Source of the DNA: an uncultured Eubacteriales bacterium
GTDB taxonomy: Bacteria; Bacillota; Clostridia; Oscillospirales; Acutalibacteraceae
Assembly (NCBI GenBank): GCA_934464615.1
Contig: CAKSKA010000022.1
Location: 1-10,926, forward strand
Length of the DNA: 10,926 bases
Reading direction: 5' to 3'
In this document: piece after piece, positions 1-6,200 of the stretch
Layout of the letters: every line of letters starts with the position of its first letter
How positions within the stretch are numbered: position 1 is the stretch's first letter
The notes under the pieces: model-generated
Told to the model about the DNA's origin: nothing
The model's input: only the letters and a program-made list of their open reading frames with translations
The model's database searches: none
Position numbers and translations under genes: made by a program

Positions 1-76
1 GCGGATTTAGCTCATCTGGTAGAGCGCCACCTTGCCAAGGTGGAGGTAGCGAGTTCGAGCCTCGTAATCCGCTCCA
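1..76 (+). tRNA. tRNA-Gly (anticodon GCC)
   Basis: The acceptor stem GCGGATT (1-7) pairs with AATCCGC (66-72), followed by discriminator T73 and an encoded CCA (74-76). The anticodon arm CCACC/GGTGG (27-31/39-43) encloses loop TTGCCAA, placing anticodon GCC at 34-36, which reads GGC and GGU glycine codons. U73 is the expected bacterial tRNA-Gly discriminator. The gene begins at the first base of the window, so its promoter and any upstream tRNA genes lie outside. Confidence 0.97.
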
Positions 77-79
77 ACC

Positions 80-116
80 AAGGACGCTTAAAATTACCTT
101 TTAAGCGTCCTTTATT
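80..116 (+). terminator. Hairpin after tRNA-Gly
   Basis: A perfect 14-bp stem (80-93 with 99-112) encloses a 5-nt loop and is followed by a short T-rich stretch. It probably terminates or defines the 3' end of the tRNA-Gly transcript. The U-tract is short and interrupted by A, so partial read-through into tRNA-Cys is possible. Confidence 0.7.
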
Positions 117-127
117 AAACTGAATAC

Positions 128-202
128 GGCACCATAGCCAAGAGGTAAGGCAGAGGTCTGCAAAACCTTTATGCCCCGGTTCAAATCCGGGTGGTGCCTC
201 CA
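128..202 (+). tRNA. tRNA-Cys (anticodon GCA)
   Basis: The acceptor stem GGCACCA (128-134) pairs with TGGTGCC (192-198), followed by U199 as discriminator and an encoded CCA (200-202). The anticodon loop CTGCAAA (158-164) holds anticodon GCA at 160-162. The T arm CCCGG/CCGGG with loop TTCAAAT is clear. U73 is the usual tRNA-Cys identity base. Confidence 0.97.
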
Positions 203-240
203 AAAAGTCCTCATTCGTAAGAATGGGGATTTTTATTTAT
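202..240 (+). terminator. Rho-independent terminator after tRNA-Cys
   Basis: A long stem (about 202-216 with 221-234, GTAA loop, with G-U pairs) ends in a T-rich run at 230-240. It directly follows the tRNA-Cys CCA end and closes the tRNA unit. Confidence 0.85.
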
Positions 241-385
241 TAAACGGTTACTCCGTTTTTTGTCATGAAGGTTTTTCGGAAGCAATAGGCAGTGTGACAG
301 GACTTGAACTCGCCGCGGTTTCGCTTGACTGAGTAGTTCTGTTTGTTTTTTACAGAATGTTTTTATCAAATTAAGGAGATTAACT
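241..385. other. Intergenic region, no gene; weak promoter candidate
   Basis: No coding sequence or RNA gene is recognised here. TTGACT at 325-330 could be a -35 box for the following methyltransferase gene, but no good -10 lies at 16-18 bp; TTACAGAAT around 350-358 is the nearest candidate. A 13-nt stretch at 313-325 recurs with one mismatch at 2537-2549 (see findings). A 6-bp inverted repeat (337-342/352-357) is too small to interpret. Confidence 0.3.
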
Positions 386-988
386 ATGAAATATCCGTTA
401 GAAGAAAATTTACCTTATTCTGCGCTTGCCGTAATTGTTTTGGCAGTGTTTTACGGAATATATTTTACAAAAATGTTGCTGCAAAAACGACATGGTATAA
501 CAACAAGTCAAATCGGGCGCCGAAAGGAAAAATCCATACATACGGTGGAATTGTTTATGGGCGCGGCTACTCTCATCGCTCCCGTGTCGCAGCTTTTATC
601 GGTTATATTCGGTTGGAATTATATGCCGTCAAGCGCCCGTTTTACCGGTTTTTGCATAGCGGTGATAGGGGATATAATCTTTTTGATTTCGGTAATATGT
701 ATGAAGGACAGTTGGCGTGCCGGAATTCCCGATAAGGATAAAACCGAACTTGTTACAACCGGTATTTATAAGTACAGCCGAAATCCTGCTTTCCTCGGGT
801 TTGACTTTATGTATATAGGCGTGCTTCTTATGTATTTTAATTTGCTTACGATTGTTTTTTCGCTTTTTGCGGTTGTTATGCTGCATTTGCAAATTCTACA
901 AGAGGAAAAATATTTGTCCGTTGTTTTCGGGGACGCATATACGGAATATAAAAAGCGGGTATTTCGTTATCTCGGAAAAAAGTCTTGA
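386..988 (+). CDS. Membrane methyltransferase, isoprenylcysteine carboxyl methyltransferase (ICMT/PEMT) family
   Basis: This 200-residue integral membrane protein belongs to the ICMT/PEMT-like superfamily, whose members transfer a methyl group from S-adenosylmethionine inside the membrane. Hydrophobic segments lie at about residues 10-32, 52-75, 88-106 and 138-172. The family signature is the C-terminal half: TGIYKYSRNPAFLG at 125-138 (the G-x-Y-x-x-x-R-N-P cofactor loop), then H167 and LQEEKYL (171-177), FGDAYTEYKKRV (181-192) and a terminal RYL. AAGGAG at 373-378 sits 7 nt before the ATG and fixes the start. The stop codon overlaps the -35 box of the next gene. Bacteria do not prenylate proteins at CaaX motifs as eukaryotes do, so the natural substrate is unknown; small molecules or lipids are possible. 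The adjacent TetR gene suggests, without proving, a shared ligand response. Confidence 0.85.
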   Translation: MKYPLEENLPYSALAVIVLAVFYGIYFTKMLLQKRHGITTSQIGRRKEKSIHTVELFMGAATLIAPVSQLLSVIFGWNYMPSSARFTGFCIAVIGDIIFLISVICMKDSWRAGIPDKDKTELVTTGIYKYSRNPAFLGFDFMYIGVLLMYFNLLTIVFSLFAVVMLHLQILQEEKYLSVVFGDAYTEYKKRVFRYLGKKS

Positions 989-1013
989 CAAGTAACCGAA
1001 CGGTAACTATAAT
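985..1013 (+). promoter_or_regulatory. Consensus sigma-A promoter of the first TetR gene
   Basis: TTGACA (985-990) and TATAAT (1008-1013) are both perfect consensus hexamers with a 17-bp spacer. The -35 box overlaps the stop codon of the upstream methyltransferase gene. Transcription should start near 1020, giving a leader of about 35 nt. A perfect promoter covered by operators implies strong expression when derepressed. Confidence 0.93.
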
Positions 1014-1032
1014 AAAGTTACCGTTCGGTTAC
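992..1032. promoter_or_regulatory. Paired TetR-type operators (perfect 16-bp inverted repeat)
   Basis: GTAACCGAACGGTAAC (992-1007) fills the -35/-10 spacer. Its exact reverse complement, GTTACCGTTCGGTTAC (1017-1032), covers the start-site region. Each 16-mer is itself a near-palindrome (GTnACCGnnCGGTnAC, 12 of 16 bases symmetric), the usual size and form of one TetR-dimer site. The site centres are 25 bp apart with the -10 box between them. The natural ligand-binding candidate is the TetR protein encoded 22 bp downstream, giving autorepression. That assignment is inference from position. Confidence 0.85.
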
Positions 1033-1054
1033 AATGCATTAAGGAGGTAAAATT

Positions 1055-1657
1055 ATGGCAGGCGATACAAAAAAGAGGATTTTGGAAACCGCGCTTGAAT
1101 TATTTGCGCAGAGCGGATACATGGGAACTTCTATGAGTGACATTGCAAAAGAACTTGGAATAACTAAGGGCGCTTTGTATAAGCACTATACAAGCAAACA
1201 GGAAATTTTGGACAGCATTGTGGAACGGATGAATAAAATGGATTATGAACGCGCCGAAGCATACGAAATGCCTGAAACGGAGCCGAACGGCTTTGCGGAA
1301 GCCTACCTTCACACGCCGATTGAAAAAATTCGGGCATATGCCATTGCACAGTTTGATTATTGGACCAAGGAAAAATTTTCCGCAGATTTCAGAAAAATGC
1401 TGACGCTTGAGCAATACCGCGATCCAAAGCTCGCAAAACTTTATCATGATTACCTTGCAACCGGTCCTGTCAGGTATATGGCGGCGATTTTCAGGAATCT
1501 GACAGACAGTGATGAATCGTCAATGCAGTTGGCATTAGAGTTTTACGGACCGATGTTTTTACTTTACAGCGTTTGGGACGGAGCAGAGGAAAAAGAGAGC
1601 GTTGCGCCGCAGCTTTGCAGGTACATTGACCGATTTATTGCACGGATTAATCCCTAA
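1055..1657 (+). CDS. TetR/AcrR-family transcriptional regulator (autoregulated)
   Basis: This 200-residue protein has a TetR_N helix-turn-helix at about residues 5-52: TKKRILETALELFAQSGY, then TSMSDIAKELGITKGALYKHY with the recognition helix, and SKQEIL leading into helix 4. The alpha-helical remainder (about 60-200) is the ligand-binding and dimerisation part, too divergent to name an effector. AAGGAGGT at 1041-1048 is an ideal ribosome binding site 6 nt from the ATG. The gene is driven by a consensus promoter carrying two palindromic operators, so negative autoregulation is likely. The GNAT gene follows 102 nt later with no visible terminator between them, so the two are probably co-transcribed. 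The upstream methyltransferase gene may be a further target only if its own promoter carries a similar site; none was seen. Confidence 0.93.
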   Translation: MAGDTKKRILETALELFAQSGYMGTSMSDIAKELGITKGALYKHYTSKQEILDSIVERMNKMDYERAEAYEMPETEPNGFAEAYLHTPIEKIRAYAIAQFDYWTKEKFSADFRKMLTLEQYRDPKLAKLYHDYLATGPVRYMAAIFRNLTDSDESSMQLALEFYGPMFLLYSVWDGAEEKESVAPQLCRYIDRFIARINP

Positions 1658-1720
1658 AAAGCAGAGACGATATGACAGAAACCTATTATGCGACGGGTTG
1701 GTATGACGGTTAAAATCTTA

Positions 1721-1756
1721 CCAAAACACCTGCCGCACTGTAAAAGGAGTAATTTG
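1721..1756 (+). repeat. Left arm of imperfect inverted repeat flanking the GNAT gene
   Basis: CCAAAACACCTGCCGCAC (1721-1738) lies just upstream of the GNAT ribosome binding site. Its first 12 bases recur inverted and exact at 2385-2396. Bases 1723-1738 recur inverted at 2435-2450 with one mismatch. Weaker similarity may continue to about 1756. The function is unknown. Confidence 0.5.
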
Positions 1757-1759
1757 AAA

Positions 1760-2383
1760 ATGGAAAAAAATATTATTATACGACAGGAAAAAAAGGAAGA
1801 ATACAGGCAAGTTGAAAACCTGACGCGCGAGTCGTTTTGGAATGTGTACAGACCGGGATGTATGGAGCATTATGTGCTGCATTGCTATAGGGACGATCCC
1901 GCATTTGTACCAGAGCTTGATTTTGTTATGGAACTTGACGGAAAACTTATAGGTCAGGTGATTTACGTACGCTCCGAGATAGACTGCGATGACGGACGAA
2001 AAGTGCCTATAATGACTTTCGGGCCTATATGCATTGCACCCGATTTTAAACGGCAGGGTTACGGGAAGAAACTGCTTGATTATTCTATGGAACAGGCAAA
2101 AAAGATGGGCGCAGGTGCGCTTGCCATTACCGGTAATATTGATTTTTACGGAAAGTCGGGTTTTGTTTCCGCAAAGACAAAGGGCGTGCGTTACGCGGAC
2201 GATCCGGATGCGGATTATTTCCTTATTAAGGAATTGTCGGCAGGCTTTTTAGACGGTATTTCCGGTACTTATAAAGATCCTGAGGGATATTTTGTCTGTG
2301 AGAAAAATCCACAGGGATTTGAACAGTATGAGGCAACTTTTCCCAAAAAGCAAAAACTGAAACTGCCCGGACAATTGTTTTAA
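1760..2383 (+). CDS. GNAT-family N-acetyltransferase
   Basis: The 207-residue protein has the GNAT fold and transfers an acetyl group from acetyl-CoA to an amine. The N-terminal part (EEYRQVENLTRESF, 13-26) is the usual beta1/alpha1 region. FVMELDGKLIGQVIY (55-69) is beta2-3. Motif A with the pyrophosphate-binding loop R98-Q-G-Y-G-K is at about 88-106, and FYGKSGF (129-135) is motif B. It resembles YhbS-type small acetyltransferases (COG3153). The start is placed at 1760, 10 nt after AGGAG (1745-1749). An in-frame ATG at 1688 would add 24 residues with no ribosome binding site and no family similarity; TTG at 1754 is a less likely alternative. The gene follows the TetR gene and is closed by a terminator at 2519. 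The acceptor substrate is unknown. Confidence 0.9.
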   Translation: MEKNIIIRQEKKEEYRQVENLTRESFWNVYRPGCMEHYVLHCYRDDPAFVPELDFVMELDGKLIGQVIYVRSEIDCDDGRKVPIMTFGPICIAPDFKRQGYGKKLLDYSMEQAKKMGAGALAITGNIDFYGKSGFVSAKTKGVRYADDPDADYFLIKELSAGFLDGISGTYKDPEGYFVCEKNPQGFEQYEATFPKKQKLKLPGQLF

Positions 2384-2384
2384 A

Positions 2385-2450
2385 CAGGTGTTTTGGAAAG
2401 GGAAGTATAAGACATATTTTACTAACCTGTAAATGTGCGGCAGGAGTTTT
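2385..2450 (+). repeat. Right arms of inverted repeat downstream of the GNAT gene
   Basis: CAGGTGTTTTGG (2385-2396) is the exact reverse complement of 1721-1732. GTGCGGCAGGAGTTTT (2435-2450) is the reverse complement of 1723-1738 with one mismatch. The two right-hand copies are direct repeats of each other, separated by about 50 nt, and sit between the GNAT stop codon and the terminator. Confidence 0.5.
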
Positions 2451-2468
2451 AAAAAGCAGTAAACAATT

Positions 2469-2519
2469 AAAAATCACATTCGTTTAAAGCGTAGGGCTGA
2501 TAACGGGTGTGATTTTTTT
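2469..2519 (+). terminator. Rho-independent terminator of the TetR-GNAT unit
   Basis: A 14-bp stem with G-U pairs (2469-2482 with 2504-2517) encloses a 21-nt loop and runs into seven consecutive T residues (2513-2519). It lies 86 nt after the GNAT stop codon and isolates this unit from the next. Confidence 0.85.
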
Positions 2520-2599
2520 GTATGACAGAAAATCAACCACGGTTTCGCTCTCCGACTTGTATGTTGCGGCTTTTAGTTTATTTTTGCCTTAAGTAATTA
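2520..2599. other. Intergenic stretch upstream of the second TetR promoter
   Basis: No gene is supported. The segment holds a second copy of the CCRCGGTTTCGCT motif at 2537-2549, right after the terminator, and is otherwise AT-rich with no coding signal. Confidence 0.4.
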
Positions 2600-2628
2600 T
2601 TGATTTATCTGTGAGCGTATGATATACT
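2600..2628 (+). promoter_or_regulatory. Promoter of the TetR-surface protein operon
   Basis: TTGATT (2600-2605) and TATACT (2623-2628) are separated by 17 bp, and the start is expected near 2635. Both hexamers are close to consensus. This is the only good promoter seen for the 4.7-kb TetR-surface protein unit. Confidence 0.8.
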
Positions 2629-2632
2629 ATAA

Positions 2633-2656
2633 ATGAATAATCAATCAGTTATTTAT
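2633..2656. promoter_or_regulatory. Candidate operator for the second TetR regulator
   Basis: An imperfect 24-bp palindrome (8 of 12 base pairs, arms ATGAATAA and TTATTTAT around an 8-nt centre) sits just after the -10 box. AATCAAT (2639-2645) also mirrors ATTGATT (2599-2605), which overlaps the -35 box. The position suits autorepression by the downstream TetR protein, but the AT-rich sequence makes chance symmetry possible. Confidence 0.4.
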
Positions 2657-2675
2657 AGGGGGCTGATATATACAT

Positions 2676-3275
2676 ATGAGAACCGAACGGCAACACAACG
2701 AGAAAAAGCAGGAGATTATGGAAAAGTGTTTTGAGTGCTACGCGGAAAACGGACTTAACGGTACGGGAATTAAAGCGTTGGCGGCAGCATGTAATTGCAC
2801 AACAGGTAATCTTTATGTTTATTTTAAAAATCTTGATGAACTGATTATCGAGTCGACGGCGTACTGTATGGCAAAGGTAGAGGACGAATTTATGGAAAAA
2901 GCACCGAAAACTCCCGAAGATGTAATGCGGTTTATAGAGGAAATCCCATACTGGACAGCAAAAAAGCACGGCAAAAAGTACAGATTAATGTATCAAATTT
3001 ACACTCATCCGAAATATATTGAATATGGAAAGAAATTTTTTGAGGGTGTAAATGAGCGATACACGGCATATGCTAAATTGTTGGAGCATAAAATCGGTAT
3101 TCCGTATACTGTTATAACACCGCTTATTTTTATATTTGTCCGCGCGTGTGTGCACTTTGCCATGTTCGAGGACGAATATTACTTAAAATCCCAAATGGAA
3201 GTATTAAAACAGGGAGTTGCCCTGTTTGCAGATAAATACCGCTCGCAATACTTGAACGGAGGTAACGAGAAATGA
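2676..3275 (+). CDS. TetR/AcrR-family regulator coupled to the surface protein gene
   Basis: This 199-residue regulator has a TetR_N domain at about residues 4-54. Helix 1 is around KKQEIMEKCFECYAENG (10-26), the helix-turn-helix is GTGIKALAAACNCTTGNLYVYF (29-50), and NLDELI follows. The C-terminal half is helical and includes a hydrophobic segment (about 143-162) suited to the dimer interface or ligand pocket. It does not resemble the first TetR protein beyond the DNA-binding domain. The start at 2676 is needed to keep helix 1; an in-frame ATG at 2718 with a better AGGAG would truncate it. The GGGGG at 2658-2662 is 13 nt from the ATG, longer than ideal, so initiation may be weak. The stop codon overlaps the surface protein start (ATGA, 3272-3275), so the two are one translationally coupled operon. 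Confidence 0.92.
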   Translation: MRTERQHNEKKQEIMEKCFECYAENGLNGTGIKALAAACNCTTGNLYVYFKNLDELIIESTAYCMAKVEDEFMEKAPKTPEDVMRFIEEIPYWTAKKHGKKYRLMYQIYTHPKYIEYGKKFFEGVNERYTAYAKLLEHKIGIPYTVITPLIFIFVRACVHFAMFEDEYYLKSQMEVLKQGVALFADKYRSQYLNGGNEK

Positions 3276-6200
3276 AGAAACGAATACTCAGTATCCTGCT
3301 GGCGCTGTGTATGGTACTTTGCATTGTGCCGGTGTCAGCTCTGGCGGATGATACGGCGCTGCGATCCATCGCCGTCCAAAACATCGGTCCTAACGAAGCC
3401 GCAATAGATACCGACCTGTATGAAAAAATGTCTGCTCGAGCCAGCTTAATCAAGCTGGTAGACGACATTGATATCGGCACCCTGTCGATTGATTATGAGG
3501 TTACCATTGACCTCAACGGTCATGTGCTGAAAATGATCGGTAGCGGCAGTGTCTTTAAGGTCGAGAAGGGCGGACATCTGACCATTATCGACAGCGATCC
3601 CGACGCGGCGCATAAATTCACTCCCAACGCCGACGGCCTGTGGGTACTGGATGAAACCAGCGGCACAAAGACCGTCAATGGCGGCGTCATCACCGGTGGC
3701 ACGGGCAGCAGCATCGGGATATCTGTTTATGGCGGCGGCGTGTACGTGGAGGGCGGCGGCACGTTCACCATGGACGGCGGCAATATCGTGGGCTGTACGG
3801 CTTCCACCACCTTTCAAGCGCGGGGCGGCGGTGTGTTCGTGGCTGAAAAAGGCACGTTCACCATGTCCGGCGGCAGTATCACGGGTTGCACGACGGTGGG
3901 AGGTCTTTCTTATGGCGGCGGCATCTACAATGAAGGGACCGTCACCTTGTCCGGCACGGCGGAGATCCGGGACTGCCATGCAAAAGACGGTGATGGCGAG
4001 GCTGCATATGGCGGCGGCATTTCTGACAACGGCAGAGCTTTTCAGATCAGCGGCAATGTGAGGGTCACCGGCTGTACGGATGACGGAGGTAAAACGGACG
4101 CCATGATTATGAACATCGGAAGTGTCATCAGCGGCGGCACATTCGACGGATCGGTGCTGAACTACGGCACGATCAGCGGCGGTACCTTTAACGGCAAGGT
4201 GGTCAACGATTACAAGATCACCGACGGTACCTTTAACGGCGAGGTGGTCAACTACGCCACGATCAGCGGCGGCACATTTAACGGCACGGTGACGAATTAC
4301 GGCACGATCACCAAAGGTGCGATCAGCGGTGTCACCTTGACCTATCAGCTAAACGGCGAGGACTACGTTACGCAGATCGTGCAGAGCGGCAATGCGGCAA
4401 CGCCCATTTACCCCTTCGTAGACGCAGGTCAGGTCTTCGAAGGCTGGCTTAAGGCCGACGGCACGATGTGGGACTTCACCACGGCTGTGACGGAGAACAC
4501 CACCCTGACAGGCTGGGTGTACGTCCCCGTGACGAATGAAACGGAACTGAAAGCGGCTCTGGCGAAATATACGGTGGACATCATCCGGCTGACGGACGAT
4601 ATCGACATCGACAGTTCCCTGACCATCCTCCGCAAGCTCACCCTCGACCTGAACGGTCATGTGCTGAAAATGACCGGCAGCGGCAGCGTTATCATTCTGG
4701 ATGACAAGAGCGGCACCACCGGAGACCTGACACTCATGGACAGCGACCCCACGGCGGAGCACAAATTCAAGGTCAACGGAGTGGAGCCGTGGGTGCTGGA
4801 TGACAGCGGCACGGAGATCGTCAAGGGCGGCGTCATCACCGGCGGCACGGGAACTAAAATCTTCAACGTCAACTTCTTGGAAGGCGGCGGCGTGAACATC
4901 GGCGGCGGCGCGCTCACCATGAACGGCGGCAATATTGTCGGCTGCATAGCGCAATATGGCGGCGGTTTGTACCTCTGTCAAGGTTCGTTTACCATGAACG
5001 GCGGCAGCATCGTCGGCTGCTCGTCAACATACAGAAGTCTGACCACCGGTGAACCCGTCGAAAGCGGCATATATGGCTATAGTTATGACCGAAGTAAACT
5101 CAGTGTGATCACGCTGAACGGCGGCCTGATCAAAAACATCGGCCAATACGGTATCAATACCAGGGCTGGTACCATCATTTATGCCAATGGCGGCGAGGTA
5201 TACGGAGAGTTTAGCGTAGGCCAAACCAGTAAGGTCACCAGTCTCCCCGGACATACCGGCGTCACCGTCTTCAGAGGACGGACGGTGATCGACGGAGCTT
5301 ACGGTGCAAATGTAAGCCATATTGACTGGGGCATCTATTACGGCGAGCTGTACTTTGTTGACGGCGGTAAGGATATAACCACCGGTCTCACTGTGACCTA
5401 CATGACTGACGGCGTCGAGTACGCAAAGCAGATCCTGCCCTCCGGTACTCTTGCGACGCGTCCCGACGCGCCCACAAAGAAGGGCTATGACTTCGTCCGG
5501 TGGCTCAAGCCTGATGGCACGGCTTGGGATTATGCCAAAGATACCGTCACCGAGAATATCACATTGTCCGCAAAATGGATACCGCACACCTACACGGTGA
5601 CCTTTGACTCTACCGGCGGCAGCGAGGTAACAACAAAGACAATGACCGCCACCTACGGCGAGCCGCTTGCCAACATGCCCGTGCCACGGCGCGAGGGCTA
5701 TGTATTCCTCGGCTGGTATGACACAATGACCGGTGGCAAGTGCTACGGTGACATCGACGGCAACGGCACAGACGCATATGATAAAGACGGAAATACCACT
5801 TTGTATGCACAGTGGATGGAGGCTCCCTCGCGTATGGTCTATTTCAACACACGCGGTGGCACAATGACAGGCCCTACCGAAGTGCTGCACAAGACTAACA
5901 CACCCATTGCCAGGCCGAGCGATCCCACCAAAGTGGGGTACACCTTTACCGGCTGGTATACGGACAGCGCCTGCACGCAACCGTGGAACTTTGATGACTG
6001 GATGACAGAGGAATTTACACTGTACGCCGGATGGACAGTTAATCAGTACACAATTACCATCAAGCGCGAGAACGGCGAAGCCGATATCATCATAAAGCAA
6101 GACTTCGGAACAGCTGTTACTGCTCCGAATTTGACAAGAACAGGATATACATTCGATGGCTGGGACAAAACATTCCCAACAACTATGCCTGCCGAAGATA

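Noticed and set aside
128..202. tRNA-Cys as an integration site for a mobile element
   Set aside because: No integrase, and no repeat of the tRNA 3' end, was seen within the window.
12..203. Open frame antisense to the two tRNA genes
   Set aside because: Its peptide is the familiar artefact of translating tRNA complements; the tRNA structures explain the sequence.
337..357. Small hairpin TTCTGT/ACAGAA upstream of the methyltransferase gene
   Set aside because: A 6-bp stem in AT-rich DNA without a clean T-run is expected by chance.
992..1032. Inverted repeat as a terminator of the methyltransferase gene
   Set aside because: No T-run follows the stem, and its position over a consensus promoter fits operators better.
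1672..1713. Short ORF of 13 codons between the TetR and GNAT genes
   Set aside because: It has no convincing ribosome binding site and no sign of attenuation or a conserved leader; it is probably chance.
1688..1759. Upstream start for the GNAT gene adding 24 residues
   Set aside because: There is no ribosome binding site before 1688, and the added residues do not fit the GNAT fold. AGGAG before 1760 is clear.
4127..4306. CRISPR-like array
   Set aside because: The 45-bp units are in-frame coding repeats with no unique spacers, inside a single ORF.
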